A stretch of DNA of 64,000 bases from Trogon surrucura (GCA_020746105.1 CM036631.1:15163058-15227057); one strand, 5' to 3'; counted from the first letter of the stretch, positions 35,401-50,317 are shown. Program-made: numbers and translations. The notes: generated by a model from the letters alone, not told the origin.

Positions 35401-37713
35401 AGCCGGTCACGGTATCTTCACAGAAAGGTTGAAGTTCAATCAGGCAGATGCAAAGAGATTTTGGGGTAGGACAGATACAAAGAATACGGGAGACAAGCGA
35501 CCTATTGTACCGAAAGCTTAAAAGACATTTGAAGTTCAACACGAGAAAACAGGAAAATGTTTGAAGCAGGAGCTCGACATGAGAGAACAGAACCCAGCAG
35601 AAGAAAGAGGAACCAGGCGTAAAAGTTTAGCATGGTCAGCTTGGTTAAAAATCTTTAGGGAAAAAAAATAAAAAAAAAATAAAAAAAAAAAGATTCAAAC
35701 ATATTACTAGGGGAAACAAGGCAAGTATGTATAAATGTTAACCATGGGGAAGTTTACAGTAAAGGCCAACTCCCACTGGCAATATTACATTTTAAGTGCC
35801 TTCTTTTCAGCACCTGCAAGGTTTCCAGTGCAATTCTGCCTGACCTTTATTTAAAGGTCACTCTTCCAGACACGGAATTACGCGCAGCCCCGCGAGCCCC
35901 AAGGCAGGTAGCTTCTGGGCTCTTTTCACTCCTGTAGCGGTTTTTCATACAGCCTCTAGTTTTGTGCATTATTAGAACTTCCATTTTCCAACAGACTAAC
36001 AAATAAACAAGTCGTTCTTGCAATAGTGCTCGCGATGGAGACTGCAGTTTCCCCAGCACAAAATCCTAACGCACTCTGAAGTATTAAATAAGAGACTGGA
36101 TCCCACTGCCTACACTTATACACAAAAATAGCCTCTGACTTGAAAATTCACGTGTTCAGGATGTATTAATCCAAACTTCCGAAGCACTTGAAGCAGATGT
36201 TAAGCAAAAGAGGCTGAATAAGTAGCAACTAAATAATAATACAAGGAAAAACAACAATTAAAGAAAACGCACCGAGCGTATTATCCCAGATACCAAAGTT
36301 CACCAGCATCCCACTTCTGAGATGTGTCTACTAGGACTCATAAATTCAAATAAATAGCCCTTTCGAAGCAAGTAGGGTTGGATCTGTCGTATAATCTTCG
36401 TATTGTTGATCTTTTTAGGAGAAGACGCATATAGAGTAACCTTCCAGCATCCTTTTTAAGCAATTTTGTATCTTGCACAAGGAACAAATCACACATAATC
36501 CCACCACAGTCAAGAGAAAACCTTTCGGAAGAGCTCTAACAAGACTTGACCCCAGCATGTTGTATTCGTGAGCAAAACAACAGCTATAAATCCAGCATAA
36601 GCTATAAAACCAACATAAAACACTGACAAGCTGATCCAGTTTCAGACCCAATAAAGCATTTCTTCAGGATAAAACAGCTTTTTGGTTATCAGACCAGAAA
36701 AATATGCTACTGATTCATCTATTACACTGATTCTGCCCCCAGTCCAAGGTACAACTTGAAAATATTTATTGTCATGAAGCACACTTGCATATAGTAACTG
36801 GAGATTTCAAAGCTGTCATCTTCAGCGATGAAAAAGAAAAATAAAATCCCCTCTGGTTATCTAAAATAAGAATGATACAATGTGAATAACAAGCTACAAA
36901 TTGTTTTCTAACTAATGTGGAAGTATTACACTGCTTCAATTTTTAAAAGTCATTGTTGACTTACAAAAGATGGTGACAATGGTCATTTCGGTTTCCCCAG
37001 AAATTTTCCTTACAAAACAGAAGCGTGTAGGGCAACCAATTTTATCTTCTAGCTTTTCTGTTTCCAGCCTCTGCTTGCACTTGGCTACGTAAATATCAAA
37101 AAGATTATGATATGTTGGAAAGGAAAGGATATAGGAGAACTTGAAAAGATGTACAAGAATCTGAAAAAATTTCAAAGCTTCTTGAACATATTTACCTCAG
37201 ATTCATCTCCTTGGTGGACCAAGCAGCTTAGTTGCTTGTTAATTTGCGGTTTACACTTATCAGCCTTTTTCCTCTTTATCCATAAACTATTTCTGTGATA
37301 ATTCAAACACAATTAAATGTTAACAGAGAAGCACCGTTGCTGTCTTGTTATGTGGATTAGATCAGATCCAGTGAGCAGGTAAACCAGATCCACTCACAGT
37401 TTGCCATCAAGTTCAGCCTGAGCTTTCCACAGATGTCATCCTGATGGATCCACTAAACCAACTTACGCAGAGAAGAGGGAAGAAAAGCAAGAAGGAACTA
37501 CCTGGCCTTCATATACTTTATTCTTCTCTTAATCAAGAGGGAAGCAACAAACAAAACGGAGACCCAGAAAGGATGCCCACCCTGTGGAAGAACCAGGGCA
37601 GGTGACCAGCCCTTGGCTTTGCCCAACTCCAGCGTAAGCGAAGCCACGTTTCTCGTCCTCACTGCCGCTGTGCCTGCAGCAAACATCCCTGTCTCCCAGG
37701 GACAGATGGTCTC

Positions 37714-37856
37714 CGGGCTTCTCTTATCCAAACCACAGAAAAACTTATCTGATTTTTTTTTTTAATTATTTTCAGAGGTAATTTCGGGCTTCTCTTATCC
37801 GAACCATGGAAAAACTTACCTGATTTTTTTTTTTTAATTATTTTCAGAGGTAATTT
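37714..37856 (+). repeat. 71-bp tandem duplication
   Basis: Two adjacent copies (37714-37784 and 37785-37856) start cgggcttctcttatcc and end ttcagaggtaattt. They differ at only a few bases and in one T of a poly(T) run. Confidence 0.95.
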
Positions 37857-39627
37857 TGAAAGAGGAACGCTGCTGTTCTTATCTGCACCTTGCCTGCTTA
37901 TTTTTTAAGTATCTTGGGCTTTGACTTAGACTCCAGCCTGTGCACGCAAGCCTGTGGCACAGTTAAGGATGTTCTTTAGGACTGTGGACGTGAACGATGA
38001 TGGTGGTGACAGACTGGGAAAAAAATACCTGCAGGCTCAGAAAGGTTAAACGATCTGCCAAGATGATCCAAGCAGTGGGAGAACTGAAGAATAAGTTATT
38101 CTGTCGACCTTTGAGATTTTGATTTAACTCATTGTAAAGATAAACTCATTGTTACCAAATTATATCTAGCCAAAATTTAGGCAGTCAAGACACAGTAAGC
38201 TAACGAAAAGAAAGTTTTCCCCACTGTCTACCAACACTTAATTATTACCTCCAGTAAACAGCTCAAGAAATAAAAGATCACTTCTTAGGCAAGAAGAAAA
38301 CAGGGTGAGATACATTTGTGACTATTACCCAGAAGCAGGGAAATAAAAAACATAGAGAATACTCCTGTTTGAAAATACAGAAAAGTTCATAGCAAACTCT
38401 TTGAGCTTTCGTTACTTAAATGCCAGGTGTAGATTGGAATTGAATATTAAAAATAAATGGCATGCTAAATCACCCTGGGATAACTGCTTACACTATTTTT
38501 AATCTACAGACAGAGTTTAGAGCACCAAGAGCACTGGGTCTCTGAAGGAACCCCCCTCTCGATGCAGAATCAAGACAAACACCAGCTTCCACAAACACTA
38601 CGACACGGATTCCTTGTTGTGCCGCAGAACCTGCTCCAGTTTGCCATCTTTCCTGTATCGGGGCCTTCACGGGTGCAGGACTTAATATTTGTGTTATATC
38701 TGAATTTCCCAGAGCTCCTGCCAGCCCATCTCCTCAGCCTGCCTCGGTACCTGGGGATGCCAGCCCTGCTCGGTGCCAACTTGATCAAAGCACGCTCCGT
38801 CACCTCCAGGTCAGAGGTAGAGATAAGGTCACTTTGCCCTGGTGCTCACGCACGTAACAAAGCCGTGACCAAACCATTTGCAAAAACTTGACCTTATGAA
38901 GGCAAGGACTGAGTTCAGAAACAGCACTGGCAACCACGCCAAAGGTACGGACGGCTTGGTCTTACTGAGACTAACAGCAAAATGCAGCACCTGTACGTGT
39001 GCTCTGGCTTGAAAAGGAGCAAGGCTTAAGATAAAAGCAAAAGCTTAACCTACAACTACAGCCTAGTTCTACAGCCCCAAAGCTTCCTGAAAGTCAGCCT
39101 ACAAGCAAACCTATCTTTTGGTCTCATGCATTTTGCATGCTGCAAAACATACTCGAGCATAAAGTTTTTCCAACCACGCAAACGCACACATGCTGTTAAA
39201 CCTACCACCAATTATATATTCCTTTCCAGTGCTTTTCAAAGAGATTTTACATTTAAAATTGTCGCTGGCTGAACAGTCCGATCTATCTTTTACAACAGAG
39301 ATTCAGGTAGATTTCAGCGTCACCAAAACTTCTGGATTTGTTTATATCACAGTGTATTATCACAAAGTGCAATTTCGACCTGTTTATGTAGGTCTCTCAT
39401 TCAGTCACAGGTAATCTAAGTCCTAAAATGAGGCTGTTGGAGAACCAGAAATACTTTAAACAGTTTTATTTCTAATTGACTAGATTTCGTGTTGATTGTG
39501 CTCCTGCAAGACCTGATTAAGTGAATTCATTACCATTTATAATTTTACGACAGCACACTTTGGAGATTCCAGCCATGGAAATTATCACCGTCTAATCAAG
39601 ATATGCGAACAGAATATAAAAGCACTT

Positions 39628-39645
39628 AAAAAAAAAAAAAAAAAA
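39628..39645 (+). repeat. Poly(A) run of 18
   Basis: Eighteen uninterrupted A. No upstream retrocopy could be recognised, so it is listed only as low-complexity sequence. Confidence 0.9.
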
Positions 39646-40810
39646 CAACTTGATTGAATTGTGAATTTAAAAAATCCTAATGAAAACTGGCATTTCTTGA
39701 CCTACAGGCATCCTACCATCTGCCAGTAACAAAGTATTTAGGAGAAGTTCTTACTAAATGCTTCATAGGTATTGAGCAGCCACTGATACAGGATTTCACA
39801 GTCAGAAATCTTTGTGATGGTCACCCCCACGGGACTGCGTTTCCCTGGGAGCGAAGAGCAGTGATGCCCAGGAATGCCAAGCTTGAAAGGACTCTTGGTT
39901 TTCCGTAAAACTGGGGGCTGGGCTGACCCTGTGAGATGCATCCTTTCCCTTGCTTAACTTCTTTCTATTTTGCTGTTGCACTTCTTCCATGCGTATGGCT
40001 AAGCCGAATAATTTCTGTGCAAAGCTCGTTTCCTAACGCTGCTGTTGATGCTGCCAGAGCTACCTATCCCTGCATCTCACTACGAGAGAAGAACAGCATC
40101 CCAGCAGCTCTGCTCACCGTGTCATGCAGCTGTGCAAGGAAGGAAATAATCAAGCCCACCATGTGAACCAAACCCTTCAGGATATACCCGTTAATGAGAT
40201 TTACTGAACCCACGCTCCGCTTTGCTGCTTGCAGGAGCGGAGGAGGCGGAGGCAGTGAGAAAAGCCCTCCTCTTCTGAATAAACACAAAACTAGAAATAT
40301 CTTCTGCTCCATTCGCACTTTTAAAGGAAAGAGGCATTAAAAAGAGATTTGCCATTTAGGTTTTACGTCCGCTTAAAAGTTCTCCCGCTGATTTTATTTA
40401 GTCTGCCTCGTAGCTGTTCGTTTGTGCGGTGTGTTTTAGCACTCACCATCACCAGCTGCCTCGCCTCAAAAGTCTTCCCCCAGCCTTAATAAATCTGAAC
40501 TCGTCTTTCCACGTGGTTTTTCAGCCACACACAAAGAATGGCCCATTTCTACCCCTTTCACGGTACTGGAACCATATCAGAGTTTAATTTTCTTCTATAC
40601 TTTCATTTTTACTTCGTGATTTTGACACTTCTTCCTCTCCCGTAGATCACATTGATCCACCAGCTCCTCCCCAGGTTTTTTGCACGAGACTTCAGGTTGC
40701 CTTCTAAATTTCCACCCAACAAGCAGGTCACCAGGGGCTGCTCTCTCCCATGGCAAACCTGCCATTCCTAGCACTATAACCTGCTTTTTCTTGCCACATG
40801 GGGCAAGAAA

Positions 40811-40903
40811 GATGTCCCTGCTCACTGCAGGAGCATCGCACTAGATGACCTTTAATTGTCCCTTCCAACCCAATGCCTTCCATGGTTTTAGGATTCTATT
40901 CTA
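40811..40903 (+). repeat. CR1 LINE 3' end, plus orientation
   Basis: Contains gatgtccctgctcactgcag, gcactagatgacctttaa, gtcccttccaacccaatgcc and attctattctatgg, the CR1 3' UTR series ending in its short terminal repeats. It is 5'-truncated to under 100 bp. Confidence 0.8.
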
Positions 40904-43900
40904 TGGCCCTCAGCTCATGTCTTCTTCCAGCAGGGCTGGATGCCTCATCTTCTAGCCTGAGGAAGACTCATTAGATCGCAGCAAGTCCAAGACTATGTAA
41001 AAAGAAAAAAAAAAACAACATGTTTTGCCATATTAAAATGAAAAAATGCAGATATGTAATGACAATATTTTGTATATTGTAATCAAGGCTGTTATATATA
41101 GATATGTTAAAAAAAACATAAAGAAAACAAAAAACCCTCTATTAAATACTTAAAATGAGAAACTGAACTGTGCAAAAAAAACCTATAATAATATTTTTAA
41201 GGAAAACACGGAACTGGGATAAAAGTTCCATTTCATTAAGTACACAGGAGTGTTTACAGCCTGTGTCAAACATCCCCAGCGCTGCCAGCTCTCACCATGA
41301 AGCAGCAGAGCGTGCTCAGCCAGGAACGTCTGCTTTTCACGTCTGCAGTGACTGCGACTGCTGTGAATGTAAATGGGAAAGAACGACATATCTTTAAAAA
41401 AAAAAACCACACAAAAAATCCCCAACAAAACAAAAAAACAAGACTGAAAAGGTAAGCGAAGGCCATACACGGATGAGGTCTTTTTTTCCCCACTAACAGT
41501 TTAGTAGCATTGAGCAAATAACTTAAAATTTGAGCACTTTATTCTCCTCTTCCAAGAATTATTTCACTTGCTTCCTTTCCCAAGCTGCACTTTCTCGCTT
41601 CTGCATCCAGTTCAAGCACAGCGCGGGACTCTTTAAAAACCTCCTAACGGCAAACCCAAACATTTCAGCCAATAAAACACAATTATTCGGGTCAACTCAA
41701 CGCCCTGTCAAATACAACACTTAAAATCCAAATTTGCACACCTGTCTCTGTATCACAGCCTTTCTCTTCTGATTGGTACTGGTATTTATCATCGGTGGTG
41801 ACGCCCTCACTGAAACGAAGAGTCAGTTATTAAATATTTGATAAGCCAGGAATTTTGGTTGTACTGGCCTTCGAGGTACTTGAATCTTTCTCTCCTTTTT
41901 CCACCTCTACAGGCTGCTGCTCCAAATTATTCTGCTTCGTGTCACCACACACTTTACCACAATCCATCTCACGCGTTTTTCTATAATATTTGTATTTTTA
42001 CTCTCCTTCCAGTGCTCACCCAAAGATACCGTTCAGACTCATCTTCTTATCTTTGCTCTGTGTTTATAATGTGCATTAACACAGACACCTGCAGCAGCCA
42101 ATGCAAGAAAAGGCACCTTCAGTTCCTCTTATCACAGAGAAAATGAGGTTTTTAGTTTTCAGATCATACCCAAGTATCAAGCTTTACCAAAGGAAACCTA
42201 ATTTTGACCTTTTTGTTCCAGTCTTCTGCTTTCCGAGTTTAAAGTTTCTATTTGTTTTGTAATGATCAAACTGGAAGCAAAACAAAATAAAACAAAAAAA
42301 AACCCACAACCCAAAACCAATTCTAGTTTAAGAAACTGTATTGCATAAAAAGGTAGAAGTCGTCTCCGGAGTACTACCAAAACTTTTTTAATTGCGTTTT
42401 AAAAGAGTCATAGAAAAGATAAGATTTAAATTAAATCCATTAAATAATTAAAAAAAAATAAATAGAGACTGGAAGCCTTTTTTTCAATAGAAAACACTGA
42501 AAATGCAGCACTCAGGTGAGGTTAAAAATAAAAAGGTACAAGGAACACGTTTGTGCTCTGCTACAAGAGGCTCTACCCTGATTCACTAGTCCATCAGTTC
42601 TTCCCTAATTATATGTGGGCATTACAGTAGAGAAAACCTCAGAAACTCGAATCTAACACCAGTTGCATTTTTACAGTGAACTCAGTAATAAATTGCTCCT
42701 GGAAAATAAAAAATAGGGGGGTTAACACATCTAATACCAGAAGTATTATAACATTAGTCCACCTGCTAGTTCATATATAAAGTGCACGGGGTAGGAGGAG
42801 GAAGAGAGCTGTCAAGTGGGGGGATAAAAGCTGCCAGGATCTGCCAGCCGTCTTCACGAGAGGCTACACTTAAGCTGCAAATTCCTCTGCTCTGAGCTCA
42901 TTTTTGCAATCCTCCCAATACTAAAGCGGGATGAGGAACGCTGTTGGGGAGCAAACGGGTTTTTCAAGAATTTTTTGACCACTTGTTCACCGAAACGCGC
43001 CTGAGCGGAGTTCGCCGGGTCGAAGTCTTGGGCTGTAGCTGTCGGTTTGCCCACCTGACACAATGATTTTTATACAAAATTGGTTTGGCTTACCTGTCAA
43101 GATATAGAGGAGAGCAGCGGTGTCAAGTTGACCATCGGAATCTAGGTCTCCGTCATCTCAAACTCCTGTAAAAAAAGACAGAAAGATCGACATGCAGAAA
43201 AAGCAATTCAGGGACCTGACGACCACCCTATTTAAAACCTATAAGGCAGAGATGCTCACGAAGGAGATTTTGTCATGTTAGTGTGCAAGAGAGAGAGGAA
43301 GTTTATCCCACTGCAGACTTCCAACACGTTCACCCCGCTGTGACACAAATCCGCTGCCCGGCTTTGCAAGGGCAGAGCCCGATGTAGCTCCACTCACTTC
43401 AGGGTGCTCCTGGCAGCACGAAGTCACTACTAAGGCAAAACCAGGTTCTTCTGGTTATCAAGACCGACGTAATTCCAGGCCAGATCTGACAGAAGGTGAA
43501 AGATGCTGCTCTGCTCCTTCCCACAGACATCTTCCTTGATTTAAGTCTTGCCAAAGCACTGAACAGCCTGGGCAGATGCATTTGGGGAAACGAGCCGAAT
43601 ATGAGCAGCAAGATGCTTGTTTTTCTCCCCAAGTCCAGCAGAGATCCAGCAATTAGGGTCTGCTGTTTGCAGCCCCCCCAAAGAGATTACCCAAATCAGT
43701 CCAGCTCCGGGCACAGCAAGGGGTAGCCTGCAGCCAGTTAACTGATAAGCTCTGAAGTGTGCGTGTCTAGATGCAAATTTTATTGCCTTTATTGATGGGT
43801 AGAAGCTCATGCTGCAAAAAAAGCCTGGCCTATCACGTATTTCCTCCATTTACAGACATAAACAGAAGGGAAAATGCAGAGATTTCCATTGCGAAAGCAA

Positions 43901-45513
43901 GTTTGAAAAACTTATTTTTTTACTTTTTGGTGCACTCTTGTGTATGATGCTCCATCAAAAAAATAATAGCAGATTATGTTACATCTGTTACTTCTAACCG
44001 CATTAAGAGGTCTGAACAGGCGCTCTCTATTAGACACAGGAGAAGTGTAAAGCAGTCATGCAGCTCCAGAAAAAAAACACACAACACGACCAATCAGTGA
44101 AACTGGAATTACTCAAGGATAATTCAGAGAACATCATTGGCACCGCACCATTTACTCCAATATAAATAAAAAACTGACTTCACCTCCAGTTCACCTTCTT
44201 TATTCCGTGCTGCATGAGACCCTTCCTACTGTGCATGTTCAAGTAATAGTGCTGCTATGTACACATATACTCAAACACTTAAATATATTTAAGCCCATTC
44301 ATTATTTTAAATAAAGACAGACTCTGATGCATTTTACTAAAAATCAACAAACCTATCCAAAAAGGTTTGAGTAGGAAAAAATACAAAACTGCCTCCAGCA
44401 CTTGCGTAATTCTGCACAATTATCTCACAGCAGCAACAAAAAAAAAGATATTGAAGGACATTTCCCACACTGAACCGCTGGATTTTGTACCATACAGAAG
44501 AAGGATTCAACCTAGTAGGTTTTGCATTTTTAGAGTGGGAGATGTAAATATGAAAGGTCACAGGAAAGGCAGGTAAGGAAAGATCATCAGCTGTCTCTCA
44601 CAAGGCAAAAAAACAGAACCCGTGCAAGGGAAGAAGTCAACAGATTAAAACCAAAGCAAAATCAATTAATTAACCTGTGACAGGCAGGATAAACTGCTTT
44701 CAAACTCACTCTTCTACACAAATCAGCTTTCAGCATCTAAATGGACCCAGAGACAGAGGAGGAAGAATTACACAGGACTAGAAATATCCATCACGGGTTA
44801 AACTTTCCAAAATTGCTCTCCAATGCTGACATATCTGCCCAACATATTCCAAAACCGAGCTTGGTTGAGTTTAGGAAATATTTATAACTCGTTCAGTTTT
44901 GGTAAGATATTGCTAAGATTTACTAAAGGTGTATCTGCAGCAACAGCCTGAACCCTGAGCAAATATTTTGGGACCTTGTTGGTAAACAACACAAACAATA
45001 AAAGCAACGTAAGCATTAAGCATTCAGTGATTAAATACCCCATGCAAATAAAGGCTGCAGGAATTCATTGCAGGGAGTTTTTGCACCTTGGTGTGGAAGA
45101 AGAGAGGAGAACGCCAGCAGTTTGTTCTGCGTGGAGGCCAAATTCTTCTGCTTACAAAAATTACCCAGTGGCACGACTCTGTGTTTTGGACGTAAACTTC
45201 TTTTCCACAGTACTCTCCAGAGCTAACCCTAAGAGTAAGAAAACCAGCTTGATAAACAGCACTTTGCCAAGAGCTCGGAAAAGCTCTTTAAATGAGAGTA
45301 TTTGTATACTGCAAATTCATAGAAAACTTTAAGTGGTGCCGATAGCGGCTTCTTAACGAGGCTGGGTGAGGTTACACAGCGGAGAAAGACACCATTGTTG
45401 GAAAAATGAGCAAGCCTCCTCTCTTCTGTTTCTGCAAAAGGATTCTCTTAACACCCACATGCAGAGGAAACTTCCTGAGACCCCTCCAGATCCTCCAGCA
45501 CAGGATCAGCAGA

Positions 45514-45670
45514 GCAGAATCATAGAATCATAGAATCGTCAGGGTTGGAAGGGACCTTAAAAATCACCTAGTTCCAACCTCCTGCCATGAGCAGGGACAT
45601 CTCCCACCAGATCGGGCAGCTCAGAGCCCCATCCAGCCTGGCTTTAAAAACTTCCAGCTCCGCTTCACCT
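45514..45670 (-). repeat. CR1 LINE 3' end, minus orientation
   Basis: Contains agaatcatagaatcatagaa, agggttggaagggacctt, gttccaacctcctgccatga, gcagggacatctcccaccag and cagctcagagccccatccag, the reverse complement of a well preserved CR1 3' end. The terminal octamer is repeated twice. It is one of the least decayed repeats in the window. Confidence 0.92.
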
Positions 45671-48600
45671 CAGAGCCTGCCTAAATAAATCTCTGCGCCG
45701 TCAAACCCCAGGTTACCCGCACGTCCCCAGCACTTCGGGCCGCAACAGGTTTCCCTTCCAGACGTTGCTTTCACGTGTGGCTGAGCGAGAGCCGCGCGCG
45801 GGCTCATCCATCCCTGGGGCGACACAACAAACGCGACAGGCAACTGCTGACCTCGTGCCTTTTCTCTCCGTGGGAGCTCTACTGCGGGTCTCTCCTCCAC
45901 CTCATCACCCATTTTTAACGCTTTTCTGTAGGAACATTAAATTTACAGATATTTCTGTTCCTTTTTTAAAAAAAAATAAGTAAATAAATCGCTGAAGTCG
46001 AGCAATAATCTCGAAGAAGTGGAGCGACAAATTCAAAAGCCGTTGGAAAGGAGAAGGATAAAGGAAGGGAGAAAAGACTGACAGCACAGCCACATAAGCC
46101 ACTTTGCTTATCAAATCAATCTTCTAAAACTGCCAAACCGTAACTCCAAGCCAAACCAGAGACGAGCGGTACCGTTCGTTACTTCCACGTGATTCAGCGC
46201 CGCACAGTGAAGAGATGTGACATTTGTGCAGTGTGCAGTGTAGCAACAGTAACTTGGTTCAGGGAGCAGCGTAGCTCCAGCCATGCAGTATTTATAGTCC
46301 TCTCTCCTCAGCATCTTATTGCTGCTCCTTTCTCCCACCCCTCCCCGAGCGAATTAGCCGGGGCGCTGCTTCCCAGACGCAGCTGCTTCCACTGCTGGAG
46401 GAAAGCCTTCGCTGGACCAACCTGCCGCGGGAGGAGAAACAACCCCCAGAAGCACACGGGGCAAAAATCTTCCCCCAGGTTCGGCGAGTTTCGAAATCAG
46501 AAATGATCCGGTATTTGTCTGAATTTCAACCAGCGGAATGAAAACGCCGACATTTCCGCGTTCCTTTCTTGCACGGCGATATGGGCTTTTAATTAATCTT
46601 TTAATTAGCCGTGTTTGTGGGCAATTCTCTATGCTCTAAGTTGCTAATAAGAGCAAAGCTCAAGTAAGTTCACCTACTGAGTAGATAAGGCATGTCTATA
46701 AGCTACTCGGCACACGAACGTGTATTTATTCTGCCAGTATTCTGACTCGCACAAACACAAGTCAACAAGAATCACACAACCGCATTGGCAAACTCGCATG
46801 AATATTTCTGCATAACTTCTTAACGCTATTTTTCAGCTCCAAAGCAGCCCCAGTTTCTGTTTCTGAACTGGCTCCCAGCTGACCAGCCAGCTTATCTGCA
46901 CAGATGTCTGCACAGCCACAGAGAAATACCCGTCTCTGTAAGAGGATGGCACAGAAAATGGATGTACTGCAACACTCAGAAATGAAGCATTTGGGAGCAT
47001 TCAACTACAGGATTAGCATGTTTTAATTACCACAATTTAAAGCAACACAGCTCATTAATTTATCCCTAACTTCTCCGAGCACAAGCAGCCCTTACAATCT
47101 CAATGTTACCGTAACATCCTAAGTTTTCCTTCTCTGTTTTCACGTACATAAAAATGTCATCAACCTCGGAAGACTCTCTCCTTTGCACAGAAGCTTATGC
47201 TACTGGCAGCTTCTGGAACTGAAAATAATTTGTGTTTGATGTCTACAGAACACAAACACCAGAAGAGTTCACGTGACTGCAGAAGACTTTACACAGCCCA
47301 GTTTACTGCTGAAACAGCTCAATTTTGCTATGTGAAAGTACTAACTGCTGCTTTAATAGTATACTCCTATAATTTATAGGGAGCTGAAGGCACTTTGCAC
47401 TCTAAGGCTCCAGGCAGTCCATTAATTCGGTCATACTCCAAGGCTTCCAGACATCTTTAATACTAATAGACCCCAAACACCTACACTGAATTCTGTACTT
47501 TTTCCCTGCGTTAAATCGAGAGCTCGAATACTGAGGCTGGTGTCTAGCACACACATACACGATGGATTCAAATGGTGCTTTGAGAGAAAGTTAATAAGCA
47601 AACCCCATTTGACTCCAGCTCAGCAAAGAACAAAGCTGAAAAATGAATTTAGCAAGAGAAGAGCTATCTGAGATTTTGAGGGGCTACCATCATCTAATTC
47701 TGCCATTACATAAAGTCAGAGCAAACAAAGAAAGCCTGTTCACAAGGTTGAAATGTGAAGAGAATCGGGGAAAACAGTCTGAGGAAGTGGAAAAATAGTT
47801 ATTTTATTCACCAGGAGAGACCATATTTGGGCATATATTTAAAATTCAGAACAGCAAGAACCCCACATGGACCTTTTTAGAACTAAATATGGAGTCTACA
47901 GCTGCTTGAACACTTACTGAAATGAATTCACATATTTGTGACTCTCCCAGTTTTTTGCTATGCTTGACTACTCTAATCTTTTTTTCCGCAGCAGTCTAAA
48001 CATAATGGCTTAAATGCTTGTATATTGTGTGGTAGCAGAGAACGGTCTTCAAAAATGCCAGATGCTTCATAGCTCCAGATTATTCACTACTTACAGCAGC
48101 AAGTTTATGCTAACAGCAAAAAAACAAAATTTAATTCCTGTCCAAATACAGACGATACATGGATTTGTGCAATTTAATATACTCTGAAGACACAGAGGAC
48201 CTGCACAGTCCCACACGTCGTCTCTTCAGAGATGCGTAACGGCCACAGGAAAAAGGCAACATCAAAAATTTGAGCAACAGAACATGCTAAAACAAGACAA
48301 GTTAGCACAGCAGAGGTACAGAAGAGATCCCTCAGCCACCTTCTCCCACCAGACAGCTTCTTCCAGTTCCCTGGAATTGGAGGAGGAGGGAAGACAAGGC
48401 GCAAAGTCCTGAGCAGGACATCATCCCACCTACGTGAGCTGTGCTCAGGGTCCCCACATCTGCCAGTTCGACACCCTCAGATCATTTCCATGACAGACTG
48501 CCTGGACCATGAAAGAGCAGAGGACTAAATGAGCTATTTTCACTTTTCCCAGGTTTGTAGTGACCCAACTCAGATCTGCGTTACACCTGACTTGATTTTA

Positions 48601-50317
48601 CTGGCCCTTATCAAACCTGTTTCCAAAATGCTTCATGAACTAAAGCGCCGTTAGACCTCGCTTACTAGTTTTGACCCGCATGCAAACTGCAAACCTCTTA
48701 ACGCCTTGGCCATGCAAGATGCAGAAGGAATCGTGCGTGGGTGAAGTTAAAGAGCATCTGCAGTTCCCTTGCTGAAGCTCAGGGACACACTTTGTCTCTG
48801 CTCCACAGCCACACAAGCTGAGCACTGCTGGCCAGAAGATTATGACCGCTTGCATTTAGAAGGCAAAAGGGGTGTGTGGTGCTACAGCACAAGTATACGA
48901 AGCAAAATCTTCATGTGACAGCAAGAATCTACACATCTGATGTATGAAGCTTGGTCAGCCTGAAGAAATGTAAAGTCTGGTAACCCAGAAGTAAACTCAT
49001 TTACTTATGAAATCTATCACAATCTGCAAAGATCCAAACTTCACTACCTCCAAATAAGCTGAATGCAATGAGCTGATCTGATGTGGGCAGAATTCAGGTC
49101 TGTCATACAAACGTTCCCCACTTTGAAGCAGAAAACAAAGAAGACAAGCACAGTAACAGGCAAAAATCCTTCCTGCGCTCAGAACGCTGCTGGGCAGCAC
49201 TGCTGCCCAAACAGTCTCAGAGGGCTCTTAATCCAGCGTGTCACTGCGCTGCTTTACGTTGGAGATTTCTCAAGCACGGGAGCTACAGTAGGAACCCTTG
49301 GGGCAACAGTTCTCTGGATTTCCCTCCTCCCCTCATGAAGTGGGACAGCCACACATCCAGAGCACAAAACTCACCACGGCTGAGTTCTCAAACAGATTAC
49401 TTGGCGTGGTTATAACCCTCATGAAAAAGCTCCCTTTAGGGAAAAAACACTGGAGAGTCGGGATCAGAAGAGCTTGCAAGATATTTAAACAGGGGGTTGT
49501 GTTACAAACAGCTGGACTGACAAACCACCCGAGGCAGAGCGTGGTTTAACTTACGCGATGAGGATTCTCGAGACCTCCGAGTGTGTCATCGACGACGGAG
49601 AATTCAAATAGGAAGAGACCACGTGAAGCGATTTGTTTGCCTGGCACTTCATTAACTGATGGTCTTTAGCTACTAAAACAACTGCAGAATACACAACGCT
49701 CTGGATAAACACTCAAGTCAAGCTCAAGAATCAACGTTGCGCTGCCAACAACCCTTTCCCATCCCCAGAAAAATACCTGTATGTCTTGCTAACAGCTTGT
49801 GCGCAACCTATTCGATGTTCAATATTTCTAAAATGAAATGCTTCCGCTCCAAAATGCAAGCTTCTGGAGACTCACGTTACTAGGAATATCACAACATATA
49901 AAAAAAATATATAATTCCAAATATCCTAAATTCTGAGTTTATAACAAAACACAGACCAGCATCAGATCCTGCATATTTCTTGCCTGTTCGTAGTCAGTTA
50001 AAAAAATTTTTGGTTATGGAAAGAAAAATACCTCCTTCCTATGCTTATCTAAACATAAAATGGCAATATAATTAAAATAATAAGTATTGCTGCAAATTAT
50101 ACGCAATCAGTGATGAAAGAAAAATCTGCCGTCCTCAGTTCACGGCTCCTAATTATTTCATTTCCCGAATACTGCAAATTCCATGATAACTAATAAATAA
50201 TGAAAGCTTTTTGAAAAGCCCGAAGGAGTTCACCTTGGATGCAACTTTTCATGTAACTCACCAGACCGGCCCAATTCAACCAAGTCCATCCTAAATTTTG
50301 CACTGCAAAATTCCTGC

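Larger units (their letters stand above)
28358..45513. other. Non-coding sequence upstream of the first SHANK2 coding exon, part 1
   Basis: Probably the first SHANK2 intron, at least near 28358, because a splice acceptor stands there. I see no coding exon of any recognised family. It contains the minisatellite at 32.35 kb, the 71-bp duplication at 37.7 kb, a CR1 fragment at 40.8 kb, and numerous A and T runs, including interrupted A-rich runs near 35660-35691. The open frame of 159 codons at 30395-30874 shows no family features. Confidence 0.6.
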
